A DNA stretch of 64,000 nucleotides from CAYRVX01 sp964427875 (GTDB lineage: Bacteria; Planctomycetota; Phycisphaerae; SM23-33): contig CAYRVX010000002.1 in assembly GCA_964427875.1 (NCBI GenBank), positions 69,681 through 133,680 on the forward strand. The letters run 5' to 3'. Under the pieces are notes generated by a model. The model was not told the origin of the DNA. It saw only the letters and a list, made by a program, of their open reading frames with translations, and searched no databases. This document shows positions 8,889 through 16,408 of the stretch, piece after piece. Position numbers and translations under genes: made by a program. How positions within the stretch are numbered: position 1 is the stretch's first letter; each line of letters begins with the position of its first letter.

Positions 8889-9347
8889 TCACTCCGCCGC
8901 GCCGCCGCGCGGGCGTTTCCCGGATCGTTCGCGGCCGCCTTTCGCTCTGCGGCCTCCCCGCCCGCCTCTGCCTTCGCGGCCCTCGCCCGCGGCCTTCTCG
9001 CCCTCGCCGCCCGGCCTGCGGGGGCGCAGCTCCTCACGGGTCAGCTCGCCGTCGTCGTTCTTGTCCAGCGTCAGCAGGGCCGCCTTGGCGTTGTCGATCT
9101 CCTGGGCCGAGAGCTTGCCGTCCCTGTTGGCGTCCAGGACCCGCATCAGCGGGGAGAGAGACTGTCGCCTTCGGCCTTCGGCCCCCTCGGGTCGGCCGCC
9201 CGGCCGGCCGGGATCTCCTCCGGGACGTCGCAGACGTGCCCCCCGGCCGGGGCGCTGTTTCTCGCCGCCTTCCGGTTGGGCCGTCACAACGTGCGCCAAC
9301 ATCGCCAACGTGATGATGCCTGCCAGCAGAATTGTCCAGCGTCTCAT
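8889..9347 (-). CDS. exported small EF-hand protein, RG-rich
   Basis: A 152-residue protein with a signal peptide (MRRWTILLAGIITLAMLAHV, cleavage near VTAQ), an Arg/Gly/Pro-rich spacer, and two EF-hand loops: DANRDGKLSAQE (72-83) and DKNDDGELTREE (95-106). The RG-rich C-terminal tail is highly basic. The EF pair and the linker between the loops (NAKAALLTL) closely match those in the methyltransferase fusion at 7136-8032 (NATAALKKL), so a module has been shared. AGGAGA upstream of the ATG at 9347 supports the start. Function is unknown; calcium binding at the cell surface is the natural guess. Confidence 0.75.
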   Translation of the reverse strand: MRRWTILLAGIITLAMLAHVVTAQPEGGEKQRPGRGARLRRPGGDPGRPGGRPEGAEGRRRQSLSPLMRVLDANRDGKLSAQEIDNAKAALLTLDKNDDGELTREELRPRRPGGEGEKAAGEGREGRGGRGGRRAKGGRERSGKRPRGGAAE

Positions 9348-9636
9348 GGGACTTCTCCTCTCGTCCAGTCAGGTGGTTTCCAACCGGCGCCGCCGGGGCC
9401 CACGCGCCCCGCGCCGCCCGGTGGATTCATAGCCGATTGCACAAAGCAGAAAACCGCGCCCGGTCGCCCCCGACGACAGAGCTCATCGACAAGCAGCCCT
9501 TCCCACGCCCACCACGGCTCGCCGTCCGGGCCGCTGTGGCGGCACGTCTGGAAAAAGGGGCACAGTCACCCGCTGACGGCCAAAGTCTCGCCTTCCCCGC
9601 GGCAGGTGACCGTGCCGCGCCGATATTCTTCGCCGA
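9348..9636. other. intergenic region without a supported gene
   Basis: The 289 bp between the small EF-hand gene and the RG-repeat gene contain no ORF I can support. On the reverse strand one frame reads in a coding-like way (EVLIGEEYRRGTV, a TGA at 9568-9566, then LCPFFQTCRHSGPDGEPWW). It has no start codon or ribosome-binding site, so it may be a remnant. Part of the region is probably the 5' leader of the EF-hand gene. Confidence 0.5.
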
Positions 9637-10716
9637 TCAGAACCTCGGCCAGGGCGGGTGTGGGCCGGGCCGCCCGCCACGCGGGGGGCCGGCCTCTCGG
9701 CCGAAACCAGGTCTCGGGGCGGGACCCCTCATGGGGCCGGCGCCGGAACCCCCGCGACCAGGCCGCGGGCCGGGGCCCATCTGGGGACCGGGACCGCCGC
9801 GGCTGGGACCGCGACCACGACCCATCATCGGGCCGCCACGACCGCGACTGGGACCGCGACCACGGCCCATCATCGGGCCGCCGCGGCAGGGACCGCGACC
9901 ACGGCCCATCATCGGGCCGCCGCGGCTGGGACCGCGACCACGGCCCATCATCGGGCCGCCGCGGCAGGGACCGCGACCACGGCCCATCATCGGGCCGCCG
10001 CGGCTGGGACCGCGACCACGGCCCATCATCGGGCCGCCGCGNNNNNNNNNNNNNNNNNNNNNNNNNNNNNNNNNNNNNNNNNNNNNNNNNNNNNNNNNNN
10101 NNNNNNNNNNNNNNNNNNNNNNNNNNNNNNNNNNNNNNNNNCGGCCCATCATCGGGCCGCCGCGACTGGGACCGCGACCACGGCCCATCATCGGGCCGCC
10201 GCGACTGGGACCGCGACCACGGCCCATCATCGGGCCGCCGCGACTGGGACCGCGCCCGCGGCCCATCATCGGGCCGGGACCGCCGCGACCGCGCATCGGG
10301 CCACGACCCATCGCCGGGCCTTGGCGATCGCCGCCGGGGCGCCCGCGGCCCATCATCGCCCCGCCCTGACCGAAACCGCCGCGACCGGGACCTCGCTCCC
10401 GCCCGGGGCCCACCCGGCGGCCACGCGATTCGCCACGCCGGGAAGACGGGGCCGCCTTCGATTCCTCCGCGCGGCGCCGGGCCGCCATCCGGCCGGCGAT
10501 ATCGTCCCGAGGGCCGCGCCCCCTCGCCTCGTCGCGCTCGTCGCGTGCGGCCTCCGGAGGAGCAGCGGGTCGCTCTCCACGGCCGCGTCGCATGCCAAAG
10601 CCCCAGCCGGGGCGGCCGCCGCGGGGCGGGTCCTCCCTCTCCGGCGGGTCCTGGGCCCAGGCCGTCACCGCCATGGCCAACGTCACGATTCCACAGATTG
10701 CCAGATACCTTCTCAT
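9637..10716 (-). CDS. exported Met-Gly-Arg repeat protein, interrupted by assembly gap
   Basis: The ATG at 10716 has a good AAGGAG site and begins a signal peptide (MRRYLAICGIVTLAMAVTAWAQ). A frame extending upstream to 10761 adds 15 residues before the signal and was rejected. After an acidic/basic segment, most of the protein is a tandem repeat of the 13-residue unit GPMMGRGRGPSRG, alternating Ser with Cys in the last positions. The 100-N gap lies inside the repeats, so the true length is unknown. The product is very basic and low in complexity, with no known domain. It may bind anions, surface polysaccharide or nucleic acid, or simply act as a linker. Its place 79 bp downstream of the CnrX-like gene suggests it is in the same transcript. 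Confidence 0.6.
   Translation of the reverse strand: MRRYLAICGIVTLAMAVTAWAQDPPEREDPPRGGRPGWGFGMRRGRGERPAAPPEAARDERDEARGRGPRDDIAGRMAARRRAEESKAAPSSRRGESRGRRVGPGRERGPGRGGFGQGGAMMGRGRPGGDRQGPAMGRGPMRGRGGPGPMMGRGRGPSRGGPMMGRGRGPSRGGPMMGRGRGPSRGGPMMGXXXXXXXXXXXXXXXXXXXXXXXXXXXXXXXXXXRGGPMMGRGRGPSRGGPMMGRGRGPCRGGPMMGRGRGPSRGGPMMGRGRGPCRGGPMMGRGRGPSRGRGGPMMGRGRGPSRGGPGPQMGPGPRPGRGGSGAGPMRGPAPRPGFGREAGPPRGGRPGPHPPWPRF
9801..10283. repeat. 39-bp (occasionally 45-bp) in-frame tandem repeat
   Basis: Units begin with CGGCCCATCATCGGGCC. They are spaced 39 bp at 9863, 9902, 9941, 9980 and 10019, then 10142, 10181, 10220 and 10259 after the gap; one unit near 9818 is 45 bp. Both lengths keep the reverse-strand frame open. 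The offset across the gap (10019 to 10142, 123 bp) equals two 39-bp units plus one 45-bp unit, but 100 Ns is also a common placeholder. There are no unique spacers, so this is not a CRISPR array. Confidence 0.9.
10042..10141. other. assembly gap (100 N)
   Basis: A run of exactly 100 undetermined bases inside the 39-bp tandem repeat. It is almost certainly a repeat-caused scaffold break, so the copy number of the repeat protein is unknown. Confidence 0.98.
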
Positions 10717-10795
10717 GTCCGTTCTCCTTCTGCTGCTACACCGTCCTGTTCCGATACCCATTCACGCTGTTGACGTCTCGTGCTTCGTCTGCGAT

Positions 10796-11446
10796 TCACT
10801 GGTGCTGCGTCGAGTTCGGCGCTTCGGTGCGGCCGTCTTCGCCGCGCCGGGGGCGGAGGCGGCCACCAGGCAGATGCTGACCTCCGAAAGGCCCGGGGCC
10901 GTCGTGGAACCGGCCACGGGGAGCCTTCCGGGTGCGCGGCCCGCCGCGGCGCCCGGGACCGAACGGCCCGCCCGACGGCTTACGGCCCGGCCCGTGACGG
11001 CCCGGCCCGCCGCGGAGCCTGCGACAGCGAATCTCCTCGTACCGCTTGGCCTGTTCGGGCGTGAGGATCTCCTTGGTTCGCTGGACGGCCCGCTCCATGC
11101 GACTCCGCATGTCGCGGTGGATTTCCTCCTGGCCGCGGCGGAACTCCTCGACGATCTGCCGATACTGCGTTCGCTGTTGCTCGGTGAGCGTTTCCTGGAT
11201 GGCCTGGTCGCGCCGCTGGATCAGCTCGTGCTGTCGCCGCCGGATATCCGCTTCGTCCAGGACGGACCAGATCTCCCGCATCTGCCGGCGCTGCTCGGGG
11301 GCGAGCTGGAGCTCACGAACGAGCCACTCGCCAGGCCCGCGCGGCGGCCCGGCGGGGACCTCGGGCCCGGCCAGCATCCCGACCGATCCGCCGGCGACGA
11401 ATGCCAACGCGAAGCCCGCCATCACGATAAGTGCGATCTTATTCAT
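10796..11446 (-). CDS. CnrX/Spy-like membrane-anchored sensor protein
   Basis: This 216-residue protein has one N-terminal hydrophobic segment (MNKIALIVMAGFALAFVAGG) and a long helical periplasmic domain. LAPEQRRQMREIWSVLDEAD and LTEQQRTQYRQIVEEFRRGQ are LTxxQ-type heptads, followed by ILTPEQAKRYEEI. This is the metal-resist/CnrX-like fold (PF13801 group) found in periplasmic sensors that work with an anti-sigma factor. The C-terminal third is Gly/Arg/Pro-rich like its neighbours. The ATG at 11446 lies 8 bp inside the end of the anti-sigma gene, the sigma - anti-sigma - sensor layout known for cnr-type systems. Metal ligands of CnrX are not obvious, so the signal is open. Confidence 0.68.
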   Translation of the reverse strand: MNKIALIVMAGFALAFVAGGSVGMLAGPEVPAGPPRGPGEWLVRELQLAPEQRRQMREIWSVLDEADIRRRQHELIQRRDQAIQETLTEQQRTQYRQIVEEFRRGQEEIHRDMRSRMERAVQRTKEILTPEQAKRYEEIRCRRLRGGPGRHGPGRKPSGGPFGPGRRGGPRTRKAPRGRFHDGPGPFGGQHLPGGRLRPRRGEDGRTEAPNSTQHQ

Positions 11447-11930
11447 TTTCGTACCCGTTTCCGCCGGTTGCTCCGCCCAGGATGGACCGGATGATCTCCA
11501 CGTCGACGTCGGGCTCGGTCTCGGTTTCGCCCACGATGTCCGATCCGGGCGCCTGCGGGGACGTGGCGATCAGGGCGGTCTCGCCCCAATCGGGGCCGAG
11601 TTGCCTCGTCCCGGCCTGCCAGCGCTGCCAGAGCACCGCGGAGCAGGCGATCAGCACCGCCGCGGCCGCCGCCGTCAGCGACCCGGCCGTCCTCAGAACG
11701 ATGCGGTCCCGCCTCGGCCGAATGCTCCTGCGCAGGCGCTCGAGCACCTCCGCGGGGACCTCCGGCCGCGGCGCCGACGCCAGCCACCGCGACAGGGCCT
11801 CCAGCCGCCGAAGCTCCCGCCGGCAGTCGTCGCACCGGCGGATGTGCCGTTCGAGCTCGTCGCGCTCGGCGCCCGGCAGCTCGCCGTCGTGGTACGCCCC
11901 GATCCTTCGGATGTTCTCACAGCCGCTCAC
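11439..11930 (-). CDS. zf-HC2 anti-sigma factor
   Basis: A 163-residue protein with an N-terminal zinc-binding anti-sigma domain (CENIRRIGAYHDGEL, then HIRRCDDC giving the H-x3-C-x2-C motif at about residues 29-36). One transmembrane helix follows (TAGSLTAAAAAVLIACSAVLW, about 81-100), then an acidic periplasmic tail (GETETEPDVDVEII). It should hold the neighbouring ECF sigma at the membrane. The start is GTG at 11930, overlapping the sigma stop by 4 nt (GTGA), which is typical of coupled sigma/anti-sigma pairs. Its own stop overlaps the CnrX-like gene. Control through the CnrX-like partner is inferred. Confidence 0.85.
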   Translation of the reverse strand: MSGCENIRRIGAYHDGELPGAERDELERHIRRCDDCRRELRRLEALSRWLASAPRPEVPAEVLERLRRSIRPRRDRIVLRTAGSLTAAAAAVLIACSAVLWQRWQAGTRQLGPDWGETALIATSPQAPGSDIVGETETEPDVDVEIIRSILGGATGGNGYENE

Positions 11931-12496
11931 GGCAGGTAGTCCTTCAGCAGCTCCTTGAGTCTCTGTCTTGCCCGAAACAGCCTCGACTCGACCGTCCCGC
12001 GTGGAACGCCGAGCGCGTCGGCCATCTCCTCGTAGCTCATCTGCTGCATCTCTCGCAGGAGGATGACGGCCCGATGCTGCTCAGAGAGCCTCGTCAGCAC
12101 GGCCGCCACGTCCATTCGTATGTCGGCCCGCCCGGTCGCCGTGGCGCCGGTGGGCGGATCGCCCTGCGGCGCCTCGATGGCTTCCTCCAGGGGCGCCGCC
12201 CTGCGAAGGCGCTGCGACCTGCGAAGCCGGGCGACCTTGTTCACCAGGATCCGGGTCAGCCAGGTCTTCACCGACGCGTGCCCTCGGAAGCCGCCCAGGC
12301 CCCGCACCGCCCCGGCCAGCGTCTCCTGGAGGACGTCTTCGGCGTCGGCCGAGTTGCCCAGCAGCGAGACCGCCAGGCCGAACAGCCGCCCGGCGTGCCG
12401 GTCCACCAGCTCGTGGAAGGCCGAATCGTCGCCCCGGCGGGCACGCCGGACCAGTTGGGCGTCGCTGTCGCGGCATGGGGATGGTTCCGTCGCCAA
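11927..12496 (-). CDS. ECF-type RNA polymerase sigma factor
   Basis: The 189-residue protein has region 2 (AFHELVDRHAGRLFGLAVSLLG, then DAEDVLQETLAGAVRGL) and region 4 (LSEQHRAVILLREMQQMSYE followed by a GVPRGTVESRLFRARQRLKE helix-turn-helix). It lacks regions 1 and 3, as ECF sigmas do. The first usable start is TTG at 12496 with only a weak ribosome-binding site, so the true start is uncertain by a few codons. It is the first gene of the reverse-strand cluster and overlaps its anti-sigma by 4 nt. It probably drives that cluster and itself. A GGAAC-like element at 12528-12524 is too close to the start to be convincing. Confidence 0.9.
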   Translation of the reverse strand: MATEPSPCRDSDAQLVRRARRGDDSAFHELVDRHAGRLFGLAVSLLGNSADAEDVLQETLAGAVRGLGGFRGHASVKTWLTRILVNKVARLRRSQRLRRAAPLEEAIEAPQGDPPTGATATGRADIRMDVAAVLTRLSEQHRAVILLREMQQMSYEEMADALGVPRGTVESRLFRARQRLKELLKDYLP

Positions 12497-12767
12497 AGTC
12501 TCTCGTCTGTCTCTAAAGGTATAGTTCCCTGGCCAGGCGGTTTTCTTCCCCGCTCGATGCCGCGTTTTTGCACCGGCCCGGCCTCATCATAGTATAACCG
12601 GCCGCCGGAAAACCTATTGCACGACGCGGCGGCGCGGTTTATCGGCGCCGCCCGGGCCCCGCGGCGCGGTACAATCCCGCAGCCGGGCACCGCCTGGCGC
12701 CCGGCCGCGGCGATCGGACGACCGGCGGCCGGGACCCTGAACGGGAAGTGCTTACAAGGAGCAACCG
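12497..12767. other. divergent intergenic region, ECF sigma / sulfatase
   Basis: This 271-bp segment should carry divergent promoters. On the reverse strand a TATACT hexamer at 12594-12589 (plus-strand AGTATA) could be a -10 for the sigma gene. On the forward strand TACAAT at 12670-12675 could serve the sulfatase. Neither has a clear -35 at 16-18 bp, so both are weak suggestions. No ORF is supported here. Confidence 0.35.
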
Positions 12768-14225
12768 ATGCACCGCCGCCGATTCCTCCGGGCCGCGGCC
12801 GCCGGGGCGGGGGCCCTGGCGCTGAACCACCTCTGCCGGGGCGCCGAGCCCAAGGCCCGCCGCCGCCGGCCGAACATCCTGTTCATCGTGACCGACCAGC
12901 AGCACGCCGGCATGCTGAGCTGCGCGGGCAACCGATACGTCAAGACGCCGGCGATGGACGGCCTTGCGGCCGCCGGAGCGCGGTTCGAGCTGGCCTACTG
13001 CACCAACCCCGTATGCCTGCCGTCGCGGTTCGGCATGATGACCGGACGGATGCCCAGCGTCTGCGGCATCCGCTCGAACGCCGGGGCCAAGGGGCCGATC
13101 CCCAACGCTATCCTCGAGCAGTCGATGGGCTGGGTCTTCCGGAACGCCGGCTACGAGACGGCCTACGGCGGGAAGGTGCACCTGCCGAGAGGCATGAGCC
13201 CCAAGACCATGGGCTTCGACGCCATCTCGAGGGACCAGCGCTGGAAGCTCGCCGACGCCTGCGTGGAGTTTCTCAAGAGGCCGCACGACAAGCCGTTCCT
13301 GCTGGTGGCCTCGTTCATCAATCCGCACGACATCTGCTACATGGCCATCAACGACCACAAGCCGCGCCGCGTGCCCGCCCCGCTCGTCGAGGCGATGAAG
13401 CTCCCCGAGGGCGTCTCGCGGCAGGAGTTCCACGAGAAACACTGCCCCCCGCTGCCGGACAACTACGAGATCCCGCCCGCCGAGCCCGAGGCCATCACGA
13501 AGCTCCTCCAGGAGAGGCCCTTCAAGTATCACGCCCGCAAGACGTGGTCGAAGGAAAAATGGCGGCTGCACCGATGGGCCTACTGCCGGCTCACCGAGGT
13601 GGTCGATTCCCAGATCGGCAAGGTCCTCCGGGCCTTACGGGAGGCGGGGCTCGAAGAGAGCACCCTCGTAGTCTTCACCAGCGATCACGGCGAGATGGAC
13701 TCCGCCCATCGCATGGAGCACAAGACCGTGTTCTACGAGGAGGCCTCGCGGGTCCCCTTCATCGTCAGTTACAAGGGCGTGACTCGAGGCGGGCTGGTCG
13801 ACCGCAACCACCTGGTCTCCAACGGCCTGGATCTGATTCCCACGATGTGCGATTACGCCGGCATCGCCGGGCCGAAGGCGCTCGGCGGGCTGAGCGTCCG
13901 CGCCCTGGCCGAGGGCCGCCGGCCGGCGTCCTGGCGAAAGCACCTGGCCGTCGAAAGCCAGCTCGGGGGAATGGTCCGGACCGATCGCTACAAGTACAGC
14001 GCGTACGATTCGGGCCGGCATCCCGAGCAGCTCATCGACCTTCAGAAGGACCCCGGCGAGATGGTCAACCTCGCGGAGGACCCCGGCCAGCGCGACGTGC
14101 TGAACGAACACCGGCGGCTCCTCCGCCGGCGGACGGGAAGCCGGACCGCCCGGGCCGTCCGGACCGCCGCCCAGCCGCACCGGCCGATCGTTTCCAGCGG
14201 AACCTCCCCATTGAAAAGGCCTTGA
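12768..14225 (+). CDS. Tat-exported type I sulfatase
   Basis: A 485-residue arylsulfatase-family (S1) enzyme. The N-terminus MHRRRFLRAAAAGAGALALN is a twin-arginine signal. RPNILFIVTDQQHAGML gives the first metal-binding Asp. NPVCLPSRFGMMTGR is the C-x-P-S-R signature, in which Cys83 must be converted to formylglycine. FTSDHGEMDSAHRMEHK gives the second metal site. TDRYKYSAYDSGRHPEQLID and LQKDPGEMVNLAED are the usual C-terminal blocks. Length is near normal, with a basic tail after residue 450. The ATG at 12768 is preceded by AGGAG. It is divergent from the ECF cluster and 18 bp upstream of a second ECF gene. Substrate is probably a sulfated polysaccharide; no formylglycine-generating enzyme is visible here. 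Confidence 0.9.
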   Translation: MHRRRFLRAAAAGAGALALNHLCRGAEPKARRRRPNILFIVTDQQHAGMLSCAGNRYVKTPAMDGLAAAGARFELAYCTNPVCLPSRFGMMTGRMPSVCGIRSNAGAKGPIPNAILEQSMGWVFRNAGYETAYGGKVHLPRGMSPKTMGFDAISRDQRWKLADACVEFLKRPHDKPFLLVASFINPHDICYMAINDHKPRRVPAPLVEAMKLPEGVSRQEFHEKHCPPLPDNYEIPPAEPEAITKLLQERPFKYHARKTWSKEKWRLHRWAYCRLTEVVDSQIGKVLRALREAGLEESTLVVFTSDHGEMDSAHRMEHKTVFYEEASRVPFIVSYKGVTRGGLVDRNHLVSNGLDLIPTMCDYAGIAGPKALGGLSVRALAEGRRPASWRKHLAVESQLGGMVRTDRYKYSAYDSGRHPEQLIDLQKDPGEMVNLAEDPGQRDVLNEHRRLLRRRTGSRTARAVRTAAQPHRPIVSSGTSPLKRP

Positions 14226-14243
14226 AGCTTCGTGGGAGGCACG

Positions 14244-14846
14244 ATGCCGGAGAAGCACGAGACATCCGCCGAAGGGCTCATGGCCCGGTTTCAGGATCAG
14301 GGCGACGGGGAGGCGTTCGAGCAGATCGTCTGGCGTTTTCTCCCTCCGGCCTTGGCGGCGGCGCAGGAGATCCTCTCGGATCATGCCCTGGCGGAGGACG
14401 CCGTGCAGGAGGCCTTTCTCCGCGTCATCCGGGGGCGGGATCGGTACCTCCCCTCCAAACCGTTCTCGAGCTGGTTCTACACGATCCTGCGGAACCTCTG
14501 CACGGACATGCTCCGCCGCCGGGCGAGACGCGCAAAGCTCTTGGAGGGACTCGCCAGCCGCGGCGGCCAGCCGGGCGGGCGGCTGCGGCATGATCCGTCG
14601 GGCTCGCCGGACCTCCTGGCCAGGCTGCCGAAGGGCGAGCGGGCCGTCCTGACGCTGCGAATCGTACACGACCTGGCGTTTCGCGACGTGGCGGCGGCGC
14701 TTGGCATTTCCGAGGAGGCCGCCAAGAAGCGCGCCCAGCGAGGCCTGCGGCGGCTTCGCGAGGGGCATTACGTCCCGCAGGCGCCGCGGCGCCGCCGGGC
14801 GCGCCCGGGCGCACGGAACCCGGCAGAGGAGGACGCTGTAGCCTGA
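14244..14846 (+). CDS. ECF-type RNA polymerase sigma factor
   Basis: A 200-residue ECF sigma with region 2 (GEAFEQIVWRFLPPALAAAQ, ALAEDAVQEAFLRVIRGRD, SSWFYTILRNLCTDMLRRR) and region 4 (LPKGERAVLTLRIVHDLAFR, then ALGISEEAAKKRAQRGLRRL). The chosen ATG at 14244 sits just after GGGAGG; a GTG at 14232 is upstream of that site. The C-terminus has a basic, Arg/Pro-rich extension of about 25 residues. The next gene, 78 bp on, is an anti-sigma with a beta-propeller, so the two should form a signalling pair. Likely targets are the downstream receptor and TonB genes, which is inference. Confidence 0.87.
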   Translation: MPEKHETSAEGLMARFQDQGDGEAFEQIVWRFLPPALAAAQEILSDHALAEDAVQEAFLRVIRGRDRYLPSKPFSSWFYTILRNLCTDMLRRRARRAKLLEGLASRGGQPGGRLRHDPSGSPDLLARLPKGERAVLTLRIVHDLAFRDVAAALGISEEAAKKRAQRGLRRLREGHYVPQAPRRRRARPGARNPAEEDAVA

Positions 14847-14924
14847 CTTTCAGGTCGGAAGATGTCCCCCAGCCGGCGAGCCGAGCGTATTGCTTGGCGG
14901 AGGCGGCAGGGACCGGAGAGACCG

Positions 14925-16331
14925 ATGAAGTGTGCCGAGGCACGCGGGCAACTTGAGCTGCTTGTGCTGGGAGGGCTTTCCAGCGCGCGGGAGGCGGACG
15001 TCGAATCGCACCTGGCGGAATGCTCGACCTGCCGGGCGGCTGCGGCGGAATACCGCCTGCTTGTCGGCGAGATCAGGCGAGGCGCGCCTGCGCCGACGCC
15101 GGCGGCCGTGCGCGCGATCCGATCCGCACTCGCCGCCGAGATTCGAGCACGAAGCCGGCGGCCCCGCGTCAGGCGGCTCGTCGCGGCCGCCGGATCGATG
15201 GCGGCGGCGCTGCTGGCGGCCGCGGCCGTCTGGGCGGTGTGGAAGCCCGCAACCGGCGGGTCCCGGCCGATCGCGGCCCATTCGCCGGGGACTGTCGCCG
15301 TCGGCGATGCCGAGGCGATGCCGGAGAGGTGGCGCTATCAGGGCGCCCAATCGGTTCCCGCCTCCCTCGCCGACGGGGTCGTGGTGCGGGGCTCGACCAT
15401 GTACCTGCTCCACACGGAGGAGGCCGGCGCCCACGTGGCGGCGATCGATACGACGACGGGCGAGCGGCGGTGGCGTTCCGAGCTGCGAAGCCACGGCTAT
15501 CTTGCCGCGGACGAATCCCGGGTCTACTGCCTGGCCGCCGGGGGCCCGGGCAAGACCGAGGTGGTCGCACTGGACGCCGGCAACGGAGAGACGGTGTGGC
15601 GATACTCGGGGGGCGGTCCTCTCCGCCTTGCCGGCCCGTGCCGCCCCGTCCCGATCGGCGGCGGGCGGGTCTGCTGGACGACTCACGCCACGATCCACAT
15701 GCTCGACTCCAGCAGGGGCGAGACGATATGGACCCGCTCGATCGCCGGGGAGGGTCCGCTGTCCTGCGCCGCGGTGGACGGTGAGGACCTGTACGTCGTC
15801 AGCGGCACGGCCCTGCACTGCGTGGAGACCGGATCGGGCCGGAAACGCTGGCGGCGAGAGCTCCAAGGCCGCGCCCCAGGCACGGGCAGGCCCCTGCTGG
15901 CCCTCGCCGACGGGAGAATCTACTTCGTCCACAGGCGTCGCGCCCGCGGCTGGCGGCTGGTCTGCATGGACATGGCCAGCGGCGAGCTGAGCTGGCAGAA
16001 GACCACCGGCGAGGTCCGGCACCTGCTGGCGAGCGATGACGGGGTCTACCTTCGGGGCCTGGACATTCGGGCATTCGACAACCGCACGGGCCGGCCGCTC
16101 TGGACCCGGCCCGCGGACGGCTGCGGCCCGCTGACCCGCGCGGGGGGCTTGATCCATTTCGTGGATTCCACGAAGCCCGGCCGCCTGGTCGCGTTGGACG
16201 AACATACGGGCAGGACGGCGTGGGAGATCACCGGCATACGCTCCTGCGACGCGTTCCGGCGGATCGGGGGCACCGGCTACATCAAGACTCACGACGGCAT
16301 CGTCCGCGCCATAGCGCTTCGGACGCCGTAG
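14925..16331 (+). CDS. anti-sigma factor fused to PQQ-type beta-propeller
   Basis: The 468-residue protein opens with a zf-HC2 domain (MKCAEARGQLELLVLGGLSS, then HLAECSTC with the H-x3-C-x2-C motif). A transmembrane helix follows (SMAAALLAAAAVWAVW, about residues 89-104), then an extracytoplasmic propeller. About seven blades carry PQQ/WD-like motifs such as AIDTTTGERRWRSEL, ALDAGNGETVWRYSG, CVETGSGRKRWRRELQ, CMDMASGELSWQK and ALDEHTGRTAWEITG. The ATG at 14925 has GGAGAG upstream; a longer frame from 14862 adds an unlikely basic leader. The propeller could sense a ligand or envelope state and release the sigma encoded just upstream. It may bind protein or polysaccharide rather than PQQ. Confidence 0.82.
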   Translation: MKCAEARGQLELLVLGGLSSAREADVESHLAECSTCRAAAAEYRLLVGEIRRGAPAPTPAAVRAIRSALAAEIRARSRRPRVRRLVAAAGSMAAALLAAAAVWAVWKPATGGSRPIAAHSPGTVAVGDAEAMPERWRYQGAQSVPASLADGVVVRGSTMYLLHTEEAGAHVAAIDTTTGERRWRSELRSHGYLAADESRVYCLAAGGPGKTEVVALDAGNGETVWRYSGGGPLRLAGPCRPVPIGGGRVCWTTHATIHMLDSSRGETIWTRSIAGEGPLSCAAVDGEDLYVVSGTALHCVETGSGRKRWRRELQGRAPGTGRPLLALADGRIYFVHRRRARGWRLVCMDMASGELSWQKTTGEVRHLLASDDGVYLRGLDIRAFDNRTGRPLWTRPADGCGPLTRAGGLIHFVDSTKPGRLVALDEHTGRTAWEITGIRSCDAFRRIGGTGYIKTHDGIVRAIALRTP

Positions 16332-16408
16332 GGCGCCGTCCTTCTGCTGCGCGGCAGGGGCATTCGTGTTAGCGTCATTGGGGGCGAGAGAGAAAGAAAG
16401 GAAGCGGG

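Noticed and set aside
9440..9636. Selenoprotein-like frame with in-frame TGA at 9568-9566 (reverse strand)
   Set aside because: There is no start codon or ribosome-binding site, no SECIS-like hairpin that I could find after the TGA, and no homologue I recognise.
9801..10283. CRISPR array
   Set aside because: The units are contiguous 39-45-bp tandem copies without unique spacers and keep a protein frame open; no cas gene is present.
12494..12528. ECF autoregulatory promoter (GGAAC at 12528-12524) for the sigma gene
   Set aside because: With a 16-17-bp spacer, transcription would begin at or after the TTG start. It would need a later start codon, for which there is no support.
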